Notes: a model not told the origin generated them from the sequence alone. A stretch of 64,000 nucleotides of DNA from Kushneria pakistanensis (GCF_014652795.1 NZ_BMZM01000001.1:1142174-1206173), one strand, 5' to 3'. Positions 47,810 to 58,000 are shown, counted from the stretch's first letter. Translations and numbers: made by a program.

Positions 47810-49555
47810 TTAGAACGTTTCCCACTCATCGGCATCGCTGGTCACAGCTGGCGCCTTGACACTCTTGCTTTTTGCCGGCGTCTTGAGCTCGACGCTTGGC
47901 TTATGTACCGGCGAGCGTGTCGAAGCAGCGGATGTTGACGGTGTGTGATTCACCGATTTTTCCGTCATACGGCTGGCAACAGGTGCTGGCGCATGTCCTC
48001 GTGCGCCACCTTTGGAGACCTTGAAGAACGCCACCTGCTCACGCAGTACTCGCGCGCTGTGTTCCATCGAGCGACTGGCAGCGGCCGCCTCTTCCACCAG
48101 CGCAGCGTTCTGCTGGGTCACGCTGTCCATCTGCGAAATCGCCTGGTTGACCTGATCAATGCCAGTAGACTGCTCGCGGCTGGCTGCGGCAATTTCGGCA
48201 ACGATATCGGTCATTTTATTGATGCTTTCAACGATACCACCCAGCGTCTGACCCGAACGGTTGACCAGCTCGGCGCCGTTGGCGACCTTGCTGACGCTAT
48301 CGTCTACCAGCGTCTTGATCTCACGCGCCGCCTCGGCACTGCGGCTTGAGAGCGTACGCACTTCACTGGCGACCACCGCAAAGCCACGACCCTGCTCACC
48401 GGCGCGCGCTGCCTCTACCGCGGCATTAAGCGCCAGCAGGTTGGTCTGGAAGGCGATCGAGTCGATCAATCCCACGATCTCGGCAATCTTCTGACTCGAG
48501 GTACTGATCTCGTTCATGGCCAGCGTGGTCTGCTCGACTACCTTGCTGCCATCACGCGCCTGTTGACGCACGTTGAGGGCCAGCTGATTGGCCTGCGCGG
48601 CGTTGTCGGCGTTCTGTTTGACGGTCGAGGTCATCTCTTCCATGGAAGCGGCGGTCTCTTCAAGGCTTGCCGCCTGCTCCTGCGTACGACGTGACAGGTC
48701 ATCATTGCCCGAGGCAATCTGACTGGAGGCAGAGCCCACCGATTCAGCGTTAACGCGAACATCGTTGACCACGTGAGACAGCTGTTTCTGCATGGCACTC
48801 AGGCTGTGCAGCAACGTGGCGAATTCATCATGTCCCTTTGCCTCGATATGGTTATCCAGCTCACCCTGAGCGATGGATTCAGATACTTCGCTGGCACGTT
48901 TGAGCGGAGCCATGATGCCGCGAATCAGGAACCAGGCAATGGCAGCCATGAGGGCAAGCGCTACCATAATTACAGTAACAATCACGCCGATGGACTTCGA
49001 CGCGCCTGCCACACCGTCGCTATAGGAACGCTCGGACTGCTCGGCATTTACCTTCAAAAGCGTGCCCAGGGCCTGAGAGAGATCATTGAAATTATCACGC
49101 CCCTGCTGCATGGCAGGCGACAGTTCAAATCGTCCCTGACTCATGTCACGGGCAACCTGTTCATAAAGTGCCCAGTAAGCCGTCAGCAGCGGCCCCACCT
49201 GATCAGCGAGGGCTCTTTCCTGAGCTGACGTTACCTGTGTAGTGCTATACACCTGCCAGAGTCTGTCAACGTCGTTTTTGTATTGCTGCTGATAGGTACT
49301 CAACAGCGCAGCGGCGCCCTGAGGCTCACCATCCAGGCGCGCCTTGAAGGTGGCCATGCGAGACAGATTAATGCTGGATCGGATGCTGGCAACGTTTTGC
49401 ATCGGTAGCACGTTGGTCTTGTAAACTTCCTCAAGATTGCTGTTGCTGCGTTTCATGCCAAACACGCCGGCAGTGCCAATCACCACCATGAAAATGCCCA
49501 TGACGACCATGGTGGCCACAAGCTTGTACTTCACACTGCGATTCAGGCCGAACAT
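47810..49555 (-). CDS. methyl-accepting chemotaxis protein 1
   Basis: A 581-residue chemoreceptor. TM1 (LVATMVVMGIFMVVIGTAGVFG) and TM2 (VIVTVIMVALALMAAIAWFLI) flank a ~150-residue periplasmic four-helix-bundle (4HB_MCP/TarH-like) domain, followed by HAMP and the signalling hairpin with its tip AFQTNLLALNAAVEAARAGEQGRGFAVVA. The start MFGLNRSVKYKLV at 49555 matches the tandem copy; the frame is open 50 codons further upstream. The last five residues, EWETF preceded by D, match the CheR/CheB-docking pentapeptide (NWETF in E. coli Tar/Tsr). The ligand is unknown. Confidence 0.94.
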   Translation of the reverse strand: MFGLNRSVKYKLVATMVVMGIFMVVIGTAGVFGMKRSNSNLEEVYKTNVLPMQNVASIRSSINLSRMATFKARLDGEPQGAAALLSTYQQQYKNDVDRLWQVYSTTQVTSAQERALADQVGPLLTAYWALYEQVARDMSQGRFELSPAMQQGRDNFNDLSQALGTLLKVNAEQSERSYSDGVAGASKSIGVIVTVIMVALALMAAIAWFLIRGIMAPLKRASEVSESIAQGELDNHIEAKGHDEFATLLHSLSAMQKQLSHVVNDVRVNAESVGSASSQIASGNDDLSRRTQEQAASLEETAASMEEMTSTVKQNADNAAQANQLALNVRQQARDGSKVVEQTTLAMNEISTSSQKIAEIVGLIDSIAFQTNLLALNAAVEAARAGEQGRGFAVVASEVRTLSSRSAEAAREIKTLVDDSVSKVANGAELVNRSGQTLGGIVESINKMTDIVAEIAAASREQSTGIDQVNQAISQMDSVTQQNAALVEEAAAASRSMEHSARVLREQVAFFKVSKGGARGHAPAPVASRMTEKSVNHTPSTSAASTRSPVHKPSVELKTPAKSKSVKAPAVTSDADEWETF

Positions 49556-49665
49556 GCTGACCACTCCCGAGATAATGTAATGGAGCGGCCTGAAGGGCCG
49601 CGTGTGGCTTATAACGGCCGGGTAGATAGCTTCTGAAGTACTCTGGCCCCTACTACAAAAATAAA

Positions 49666-49683
49666 GCCGCCCCTCCGGGCGGC
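49666..49683 (-). terminator. intrinsic terminator of the second chemoreceptor gene
   Basis: A 7-bp GC stem (GCCGCCC/GGGCGGC) with a four-base loop is followed on the minus strand by a T-rich stretch (TTTATTTTTG), 29 bp past the stop. Confidence 0.85.
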
Positions 49684-49711
49684 TCTTGTCAGCAACCAAC
49701 GTCATGAACGT

Positions 49712-51421
49712 TTAAAACGTCACCCATTCGTCAGTATTCTCTGTTTCACTTTTTTGTACGGGTATCGCTTTTTTCTCGGCTATTGCCGGTCTTTTCAATG
49801 CACTCTGGGCCACATCGGCATGCTCGCTTTTAGAGCGTGTGGTCGATGCTGCCACAAGGGTACGTGCCGAACCTTCCTGACCGACCTTGAAAAACGCCAC
49901 CTGCTCACGCAGTACTCGCGCGCTGTGCTCCATCGAACGACTGGCAGCTGCCGCTTCTTCCACCAGCGCGGCATTCTGCTGGGTGACACTGTCCATCTGC
50001 GAAATCGCCTGGTTGACTTGATCGATCCCCGTTGACTGCTCGCGGCTGGCCGCGGCAATTTCGGCAACGATATCGGTCATTTTATTGATGCTTTCGACAA
50101 TGCCCCCAAGCGTCTGACCCGAACGGTTGACCAGCTCGGCGCCGTTGGCGACCTTGCTGACGCTATCGTCTACCAGCGTCTTGATCTCACGCGCCGCCTC
50201 GGCACTGCGGCTTGAAAGCGTACGCACTTCACTGGCGACCACCGCAAAGCCACGACCCTGCTCACCAGCCCGGGCGGCTTCCACCGCAGCGTTAAGCGCC
50301 AGCAGGTTGGTCTGGAAGGCAATCGAGTCGATCAGCCCCACGATCTCGGCAATCTTCTGACTTGAGGTACTGATCTCGTTCATGGCCTGAGTCGTCTGCT
50401 CGACCACCTGACTGCCGTCGCGTGCCTGCTGGCGAACATTGAGCGCCAGCTGATTGGCCTGCGCGGCGTTGTCGGCATTCTGCTTGACGGTCGAGGTCAT
50501 CTCTTCCATGGACGCAGCGGTTTCTTCAAGACTGGCTGCCTGTTCCTGGGTACGACGCGACAGATCATCGTTGCCCGATGCAATCTGGCTGGAGGCAGAG
50601 CCTACTGATTCAGCATTAACGCGAACATCGTTGACCACATGAGACAGCTGTTTCTGCATCGCGCCAAGGCTGTGCAGCAAAGAGGCAAATTCGTCGTGAC
50701 CCTTTGCTTCAATATGGTTGTTCAGCTCCCCCTGAGCGATGGACTCGGAAACGTCACTGGCGCGCTTGAGCGGGATCATGATATTGCGGATCAAAAGCCA
50801 GGCGATAACGCCCATGACCAGAAATGCGATGCCGAGGACCACCAGAATGGCAACAAGCGAGACATGTGAACTCTGATTGCTGGCCGTATAAGCACCTTCT
50901 GCCTCTGTTACGTTAAAGCTGAGCGTACTGCCGATACCAGTGGCAGCCGTCTGAAAGGTATCGCGAAACTGGCTCATTTCCCCGGGGGAAGGAAAACTGC
51001 CATTGGCCATATTATTCAGAAAGCGCTCATAGTTTTGCCAATACGCCGCCAGCGCAGGCGTGATACTCGCTGCCAGCGCCTGCTCTTCAGGCGTATCCAC
51101 AAACTGATCAGAGTAGGTTTTCCAGAGCTGATTGAGCCGGTCCCGATGGTCATTTTCGTAGCGAGAAAGCAGCTCACGCGCAGTGTCAACGTTTTCATCG
51201 ATCTGTACACGCATGAAATCGACACGTGAGGCATAAAGACCTGCTCTTAAATTCGCCAGCATCTGCATGGGGACAACATTACCGCTGTAGACATACTCGA
51301 GATTACGATCGGCTGACCTGATGCCGAAAATGCCGGCCATACCAATGATCAGCATGATCAGTGCGGTTATGACGACATTGCCGACGAGTTTATATCTGAC
51401 GCTACGATTCAGACCCAGCAT
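49712..51421 (-). CDS. methyl-accepting chemotaxis protein 2
   Basis: A 569-residue paralogue of the preceding receptor. Same layout: TM1 (LVGNVVITALIMLIIGMAGIFGI), periplasmic four-helix domain, TM2 (VAILVVLGIAFLVMGVIAWLLI), HAMP, signalling hairpin. The cytoplasmic parts are nearly identical in sequence while the periplasmic sensor domains have diverged, so the two probably sense different ligands. It ends EWVTF, a docking-pentapeptide variant with Trp and Phe kept. A sigma-28-type promoter lies 46-72 bp upstream. Confidence 0.94.
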   Translation of the reverse strand: MLGLNRSVRYKLVGNVVITALIMLIIGMAGIFGIRSADRNLEYVYSGNVVPMQMLANLRAGLYASRVDFMRVQIDENVDTARELLSRYENDHRDRLNQLWKTYSDQFVDTPEEQALAASITPALAAYWQNYERFLNNMANGSFPSPGEMSQFRDTFQTAATGIGSTLSFNVTEAEGAYTASNQSSHVSLVAILVVLGIAFLVMGVIAWLLIRNIMIPLKRASDVSESIAQGELNNHIEAKGHDEFASLLHSLGAMQKQLSHVVNDVRVNAESVGSASSQIASGNDDLSRRTQEQAASLEETAASMEEMTSTVKQNADNAAQANQLALNVRQQARDGSQVVEQTTQAMNEISTSSQKIAEIVGLIDSIAFQTNLLALNAAVEAARAGEQGRGFAVVASEVRTLSSRSAEAAREIKTLVDDSVSKVANGAELVNRSGQTLGGIVESINKMTDIVAEIAAASREQSTGIDQVNQAISQMDSVTQQNAALVEEAAAASRSMEHSARVLREQVAFFKVGQEGSARTLVAASTTRSKSEHADVAQSALKRPAIAEKKAIPVQKSETENTDEWVTF

Positions 51422-51466
51422 GATAGGATTCCCCTGACGAACATATTTAATGTGGTAGTTGAGTTC

Positions 51467-51493
51467 CTATCGGCGCATTAGAAAAAAATGTTG
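51467..51493 (-). promoter_or_regulatory. sigma-28 (FliA) type promoter upstream of chemoreceptor 2
   Basis: On the minus strand the -10 reads GCCGATAG (7 of 8 against GCCGATAA) and, 11 bp upstream, the -35 reads CAACATTT (5 of 8 against TAAAGTTT). Spacing is exact for FliA promoters and the gene is a flagellar/chemotaxis-class gene. Confidence 0.6.
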
Positions 51494-51684
51494 ATAACAT
51501 AAGCTACATAAATATTAATAAAAACGCGTTTTCCAATAGCCCTGATCATCATCGATCAGAGCCATGTATGCGATAAAACGAGCAGATACCAGATCGCACT
51601 TGTATATGACGTTTTGGCTCTGCACTGCTTGAGCTGACGCACTGTCAACGCGGATAGACAATATCAAAGGGGAGTCAATACACG

Positions 51685-53001
51685 ATGAGTACACTACACG
51701 CGCTTCGGGGCATGATCCTTCATTTCCATGAGGACCCGGGCACCGACGATGAGCCCCGGGAAGGCAGTGTGGAGTACCATCAGGATGGTCTGATCCTGAT
51801 TCAGGATGGGCACATTCTACGCAGCGGCCCGGCGCAAGCACTGCTGGAGACGCTCCCGGCAGGCACACCCATCGATCACTGGCCGGATCAGTTGATCATG
51901 CCGGGATTTATCGACCCGCATCTTCATTACAGTCAGCTTGATATCACGGCCTCCTACGGCCGCCAGCTGCTGGACTGGCTCAATACCTATACCTTTCCGG
52001 AAGAGTGCCGCTTCAGCGACCGCGCCTACGCCGATGAAATCGCCAACGCCTTTCTGGAACAGCTGCTTGCCAACGGCGTCACCACGGCACTGGCCTTTTG
52101 CACCACGCACCCGGCCTCCGTTGACGCGTTGTTCAGCGCTGCCCTTGCGCGCAACATGCGCATGCTGGGCGGCAAGGTGATGATGGATCGCCATGCCCCC
52201 GAGGCGCTTTGTGACACGCCCGAAACCGGCATTCGTGACAGTCGTCGTCTGATCGAGCAATGGCACGAGCGCGGCCGCCTCGAATACGCCATTACGCCAC
52301 GCTTTGCGCCGACCTCAACGCCGGAGCAGCTCACTGCCACGGGGCAGCTGTTAAGCGATTACCCGGGCATGGTACTGCAGACGCATCTTTCTGAAAGTCG
52401 ACAGGAAGTGGACTGGGTGGCCTCGCTGTTCCCTGAGGCGCGCGACTATCTGGATGTCTATTCGCGCTATCAGCTGGTGCGTCCGCGGGCCATTTTTGCC
52501 CACGGCATTCATATTGATGATGATGTCCGCCAGCGGCTGGCCGATGACGGTGGTGCCATTGCCTTCTGCCCCAGCTCCAATCTGTTTCTGGGCAGCGGTC
52601 TTTTTGACTGGCGCAGTGCACGGGAGCAGGAGGTTAGAGTGGGCATTGCCAGCGATATCGGCGCCGGCACCAGTTTCAGCCCCTTCCAGACACTGCAGGA
52701 TGCCTACAAGGTCGGCCAGCTATCGGGGCAGCCGCTGACGCCCTGGCAGGCCTTTTATGCCCATACGCTGGGCAATGCCCGGGTGCTTGATATCGACCGC
52801 CACGTCGGCGGCCTGGCGTCTGGTATGGAAGCCGACATCACGGTCATCAACCCGCGTGCCACTCCCATGCTGGCGCGCAAGGATCGAAATGACCCCACGC
52901 TCATGGAACAGCTTTTCAATCTGATGATCCTGGGTGATGAGCGCTGCATCAGCGCGACCTACGTCATGGGCAAAAAACTGTATGATGCCGCCAGCCATTG
53001 A
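51685..53001 (+). CDS. guaD: guanine deaminase
   Basis: GuaD, 438 residues, a zinc amidohydrolase converting guanine to xanthine and ammonia. MPGFIDPHLHYSQLD supplies the first metal histidines (H-x-H), TLHLSESRQEVD-like QTHLSESRQEV the next histidine, FAHGIHIDDD another, and SDIGAGTSFSPFQTLQDAYKV the metal aspartate region. FCPSSNLFLGSGLFDW is diagnostic for guanine deaminase. A GGGGAG ribosome site lies 10 nt before the ATG. The xanthine/uracil-type permease follows by 80 bp, forming a purine unit. Confidence 0.95.
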   Translation: MSTLHALRGMILHFHEDPGTDDEPREGSVEYHQDGLILIQDGHILRSGPAQALLETLPAGTPIDHWPDQLIMPGFIDPHLHYSQLDITASYGRQLLDWLNTYTFPEECRFSDRAYADEIANAFLEQLLANGVTTALAFCTTHPASVDALFSAALARNMRMLGGKVMMDRHAPEALCDTPETGIRDSRRLIEQWHERGRLEYAITPRFAPTSTPEQLTATGQLLSDYPGMVLQTHLSESRQEVDWVASLFPEARDYLDVYSRYQLVRPRAIFAHGIHIDDDVRQRLADDGGAIAFCPSSNLFLGSGLFDWRSAREQEVRVGIASDIGAGTSFSPFQTLQDAYKVGQLSGQPLTPWQAFYAHTLGNARVLDIDRHVGGLASGMEADITVINPRATPMLARKDRNDPTLMEQLFNLMILGDERCISATYVMGKKLYDAASH

Positions 53002-53081
53002 TCCTTCGGCGACCGGATGAGTCGCCGCCCTTCTCTTGCCGGCGCATGACGCGCCATGAGTGACCCCGCGGAACCTATTGC

Positions 53082-54461
53082 ATGCATGACAACGAGCTGA
53101 TCTTTCGACACGGCGACCGTCCGCCGTTTCATACTGCCTCTTTGGTAGCCTTTCAACATGTGCTGGCCTGCTTCGTGGCCATTATCGCGCCCACCATTAT
53201 CGTGACCGGGGCGCTAGGGCTACAAAATGAGGCCCCCTACCTGATCAGTCTGGCGCTGCTGATGTCCGGCATCAGTACGCTGATCCAGACCCAGCGTGTC
53301 GGCCCGCTGGGTTCCGGGCTCCTTTGCGTTCAGGGGACCAGCTTCTCCTTTGTCGCCGCGCTGATTTCGGCGGGCCTGATTGCTCGAGAGCGCGGCGCCA
53401 GTGACCATGAGGTGCTCGCGGTGCTGTTTGGCATCTGCATTGCCGGCAGCCTGATCGAGATGGCACTGGGCAGTGTGCTGCATCACCTCAAGCGCGTGAT
53501 TACACCGACGGTGACAGGTGTGGTCGTGACACTGATCGGGCTCAGCCTGATCAGCGTCGGCGTCACGGACATCGCCGGCGGCCATGGCGCCGAAAACCCC
53601 GGCGACCCCATGAACCTGTTGCTGGCCGTGATCGTGATTGGTGTAGTGCTGACCTGTCAGCTCAGCCGTCACCCGATGCTGCGCGTAGGATCCGTCTTTG
53701 TAGGACTCCTGGCAGGCTGTATTGCAGCGGCGTTGATGGGTCGTCTGGATCTCGGTGGCGTGGCGGATGCCCCGCTTTTTCAACTCCCCCAGCCGCTGCG
53801 CTATGGCCTGGGTTTTGATGTGGCCGCCTTTATCCCCGTGGCTTTCATCTTTGCCATCACGGCCATCGAGACTGTCGGTGACCTGACCGGCTCATCAAGG
53901 GCCTCTCACCTGCCGACAAGCGGGCCGGAGTATCAAAAGCGCATTCGCGGCGGCGTGCTGGGCGACAGCTTTAACTCTCTGCTCGCTGGTATCCTTAATA
54001 CCTTCCCCAATACCACGTTCAGTCAGAATACGGGCATTATCCACCTGACCGGAGTCGCCAGTCGTCATATCGGCCTTTTCGTCGGCGGTATCCTGATCAT
54101 TCTGGGGCTGATCCCGGCCATGGGCGCCGTGCTGCAATCCATCCCGCAGCCGGTTCTGGGGGCAGCCACGACCCTGATGTTTGGCCTGATTGCGGTGTCG
54201 GGCATTCGAATGCTGGCCGAGCAGCGCATGACCCGCAAACGGATCATGATCATTGCGCTTTCTCTCGGAGGCGGGCTGGGTGTGGAGCTGGTACCGGAAG
54301 TACTTTCGGGGCTGCCCAATCTTGTCCAGAGCGTTCTATCTTCCTCCATCACTACGGGCGGACTGCTGGCCATCATCATGCATCTGGTTCTGCCCGAGCG
54401 TCAGGCCACGGAAGAAGACGAGATCAAAACGCCCGCCTCGCAGACAGCCGATACGCAATAG
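53082..54461 (+). CDS. NCS2 nucleobase permease (xanthine/uric acid type)
   Basis: A 459-residue purine permease with 12-14 membrane segments. ASLVAFQHVLACFVAIIAPTI carries the family histidine in TM1; ITAIETVGDLTGSSRASH and NTFPNTTFSQNTGIIHLTGVASR are the NCS2 motif regions in TM8 and TM10. The sequence around the motif (Q-N-x-G) fits the NAT/XanP/UacT branch, so xanthine, urate or both. Operon with guaD supports purine import and catabolism. Confidence 0.93.
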   Translation: MHDNELIFRHGDRPPFHTASLVAFQHVLACFVAIIAPTIIVTGALGLQNEAPYLISLALLMSGISTLIQTQRVGPLGSGLLCVQGTSFSFVAALISAGLIARERGASDHEVLAVLFGICIAGSLIEMALGSVLHHLKRVITPTVTGVVVTLIGLSLISVGVTDIAGGHGAENPGDPMNLLLAVIVIGVVLTCQLSRHPMLRVGSVFVGLLAGCIAAALMGRLDLGGVADAPLFQLPQPLRYGLGFDVAAFIPVAFIFAITAIETVGDLTGSSRASHLPTSGPEYQKRIRGGVLGDSFNSLLAGILNTFPNTTFSQNTGIIHLTGVASRHIGLFVGGILIILGLIPAMGAVLQSIPQPVLGAATTLMFGLIAVSGIRMLAEQRMTRKRIMIIALSLGGGLGVELVPEVLSGLPNLVQSVLSSSITTGGLLAIIMHLVLPERQATEEDEIKTPASQTADTQ

Positions 54462-54477
54462 CATTGCAACCGGCCAT

Positions 54478-54843
54478 TTAGTCCCTGATGGATGAATTGC
54501 CATCGTGACAGCGTCCGCTGTCACGATGAACGCTATATCCCCAGGGGCTTATCAGCAGCACAATGACCTCACAGGCACCTCGTGCCAGTGTCAGTTCAAC
54601 CGGCACCTGATCAAGCAGCGGGCAATCCACGCCCCGGCTCAGGAAATAGTCGCGTACATGATAGACAAGGCGGTAATGCCCGCCGCTACCCTCCTGCAGC
54701 AACGCCTCCTCAAGCTCTCCATGGGCATTGGTATGCAGGGTCATGATGGGCTCTTCATCGCCATGCGCCTCAAGAGATACCACCATGCCTTCCACTGGAA
54801 TGCCGTCGTATTGATCCAGCACTCGGGTTGTTAGTGTTGCCAT
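54478..54843 (-). CDS. transthyretin-like protein, degenerate 5-hydroxyisourate hydrolase homologue
   Basis: A 121-residue protein of the HIU hydrolase/transthyretin fold: MATLTTRVLDQYDGIPVEGM, THTNAxG-like LHTNAHGEL and LLISPWGYSVHRDS near the end. The enzymes carry LTTHVLD, a T-N-x-x-G-R arginine, a histidine before PLLLSP and YRGS. Here these read R7, E43, no histidine, and HRDS, so the hydrolase site seems lost. A perfect ribosome site (AGGAGG, 5 nt) indicates it is translated. The last 12 residues are encoded through a terminator-like hairpin. It is convergent with the purine permease. Confidence 0.8.
   Translation of the reverse strand: MATLTTRVLDQYDGIPVEGMVVSLEAHGDEEPIMTLHTNAHGELEEALLQEGSGGHYRLVYHVRDYFLSRGVDCPLLDQVPVELTLARGACEVIVLLISPWGYSVHRDSGRCHDGNSSIRD
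54501..54528. terminator. hairpin inside the 3' end of the transthyretin-like gene
   Basis: A 12-bp perfect stem (CATCGTGACAGC/GCTGTCACGATG) with a four-base loop lies 39 bp past the permease stop but within the last codons of the converging gene. It has no T-tract. Confidence 0.55.
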
Positions 54844-55028
54844 GCCTGCCTCCTGAAAAAAGCTGCCTTGAGCAGCGTCCTGGAGCATGGATGGCAAAAC
54901 CATCATGCTCATCCCGCCCACCAGCCCTGAACCATTTCAGCAGGCTGATGGTACTGCGAGACTGTAGCCGCATGGGCCATCACTTTGGTCCAGGACAGAC
55001 AGGATATTGGCTCAGAATAAACATAAAA

Positions 55029-55055
55029 AAAGGCCACACCCTGAGGTGCGGCCTT
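55029..55055 (-). terminator. intrinsic terminator of the RND efflux operon
   Basis: An 11-bp stem with one mismatch (AAGGCCACACC/GGTGCGGCCTT) is followed on the minus strand by a run of T residues (55030-55025), 20 bp past the transporter stop. Confidence 0.85.
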
Positions 55056-55074
55056 TGCTCAACAACAGTGCCAA

Positions 55075-58000
55075 TCAGGCACGGCTGTCGTCATCAGAAG
55101 CATGCGTTGAACGACCGGTAGACGCGTTGGCCGTATTGCCCTGCGCTTCTTCCTTTTTCTGACCAATGCCCAGTTTGCGACTGGCCCACTCGGAACCCTG
55201 CATGATGTAGACATAGGTGGCCGGCACAAACAGGCTGGCAAGGATCGTGATGGTGATCATGCCGCCAACCACGGGCGTGCCGATATGATGGCGGCTGGCC
55301 TCACTGGCGCCACTGGCCAGGGCCAGCGGCAAGGTGCCGCCAATAAAGGCAAGTGATGTCATCACGATCGGGCGGAAACGCTGCAACGCGGCGTGTTTGG
55401 CAGCCTCCACGATCGACAGGCCTTCCTGCGAGCGCTGCTGCTGGGCAAATTCCACGATCAGGATCGCGTTTTTCGCCGCAAGCCCCACCACTACCAATAG
55501 TCCAACCTGCAGATAGACACTGGTATCAAACTCACGCAACCAGACCGCCAGCACCGAACCAAGGAAGGCAAAGGGAACGGCTGCGATAACTGCCAGCGGC
55601 AATGTCCAGCTTTCATACTGGGCGGCAAGGATCAAAAACACCATCACGATACCGAAGATGATGGCAATGGTGGCGGCATTACCTGCGTTTTGCTGCTGGT
55701 ACGCCTCGCCGGTCCACCCCATCGAATACTCGGTGCCCAGTTCATCATTAATGATGCGCTCGATGGCCTCGATGGCCTGGCCATTACTATAGCCGGGCGC
55801 GGCGCTGATCTGGAACTGCGCCGCCGGATAGACGTTGTAGCGATCAAGCGTGGTAGGCGCCTGCTGTCGGGTCATGGTGACCAGTGTAGAAAGCGGAATA
55901 CGCTGACCGTCACCACCGCGCACATACACCCGATTCAGGTCATCCGGCGACTGTCGAAACTCGTCTTCGGACTGCAGATAGACCTGGAAGTTACGGCTTT
56001 GGCGCGTGAAGAAGTTCACGAACGAGCTGCCAAAGGTGCTCGAGAGCGTGGTATTGAGATCACCAATATTCACGCCAAGGCTCTGCACCTTATCCCGATC
56101 CACTTCAATATGATAAGTGGGCACCGAGGTATCCAGCGTACTGAAGGCCTGAGCAATGGCCGGATCCTGATTGGCCGCCTGCATGAGCTTCAGCGATGCC
56201 TGATAGAGCTGCTGTGAATCCGCACCGCTCAGGGATTGCAGATAACCGGTCAATCCCCCCGTAGGCGACAGGCCGATAATGGGCGGCAGATTGAAGGCCA
56301 TGGCCTGCCCATCAGGGATGGCAGCCCCCTTTTGCATAATGGTGCCAATCAGCTCATCGGCGGTGATATCGCGATCCGACCAGGGCTTCATCGAAATGAA
56401 CATGGTGCCTCTGGCGGTATTGGCCGCACCCGACAGAATGTCAAAGCCCGGGATGGAGGTCACATAGTCAACGCCTGGTATCTTCTCAAGCTCGCTTGAG
56501 AGCTTTTGCATGTACTCATCAGTACGTCCAACGGACGAACCGGTCGGCAGTGATACCGAGGACAGTACGACGCCCTGGTCCGTGGCCGGTATCAGGCCCT
56601 CCGGCAGCTGTGAGTAAAGCCACCAGGAGAGCACACAACAGCCGGCAAACATGGCCATGGTGATAAAGAAGTGGCGAATCAGAAAGCCGACACAGGCCAT
56701 GAAGACACTGGTGAACTTGTCAAAGCCACGGTTGAACCAGACGAAGGGCTTTTTGACAATCTTCAGCCAGCGCGGCTCTTCATTTTCATTGTGTCGCTTG
56801 ATGAAAATGGCGCTCATGGCCGGTGTGAATGACAACGCCACCAGCGCCGAGATGCCGACCGAGATCGCAATGGTGATGGCGAACTGGCGATACATCTGGC
56901 CGGTCATACCCGAGATAAAGGCGACGGGAATGAAGACGGCCGCCATGATAAAGGACGTTGCCAGTACCGGGCCGGTCACCTCCTTCATGGCCTTGAAGGC
57001 GGCATTCATTGGGGTGGTATCAGGCTCTTCCTCGAGTATTCGCTCAATGTTTTCGATGACCACGATCGCATCATCCACCACGATACCGATGGCCAGTATC
57101 ATGCCGAAAAGCGACAGCAGGTTGATGGAGAAATCGAGCAGATACATACCGCCAAAGGTACCCACCACCGAGATGGGGACTACGGACATCGCCACCAGTG
57201 TCGAGCGCCAGTTCTGCAGGAACACAAACACGATGACGGCGACCAGCAGCAGCGCCTCGATGAAGGTGTGCGACACTGCCTCGATGGAGGCATCAATGAA
57301 GAGCGTCGTGTCATAGGGAATGACGTAATCAAGCCCGGACGGAAAACGCTTTTTCATGTCGGCAAGCGTGGTCTTGACCTCTTCAGCCACCTCGAGTGCG
57401 TTGGCGCCCGGCTGCTGATAGATCGCAATCGGCGCAATGGGCGAGCCGTTCACGCGCCCGATGACCCCATAGCTTGAAGAACCAAGCTCGACACGTGCCA
57501 CATCGGACAGCTTGAGGGAAGAACCGTCTTCGTTGGTACGCAACAGGATATTGCGGAACTGCTCGGCCGACTCAAGACGTCCCTGAGTGGTAACGGTATA
57601 AGTAAAGGCACCGGGCTTGCGTTGCGGCTCGCCGTTGAGCTTGCCTGCCGAGACCACCGTATTTTGTGCCTGAATGGCAGAAGAGACTTCTGACGGCGTC
57701 AGATCATACTGCGCCAGCTTGTCCGGGTTGAGCCAGATACGCATGGCGAAATCCTGGTTACCCAGTACTTCAGCACTGCCCACGCCCGGCAGACGGCGGA
57801 TCTCATCAAGAATATTGATGTTGGCGTAGTTGTTCAGATAAAGGCGGTCATGCTCATTATTGGGCGAATACAGCGCCGTAAACAGCAATACGCTGCTTGA
57901 CTGCTGCTCAACGGTGACACCCTGGCTCTGTACCTCGCTTGGCAGCTGAGACAGCGCACGCTGCACGCGGTTGTTGACGTCAATGGTCGCCTGATCAGGA

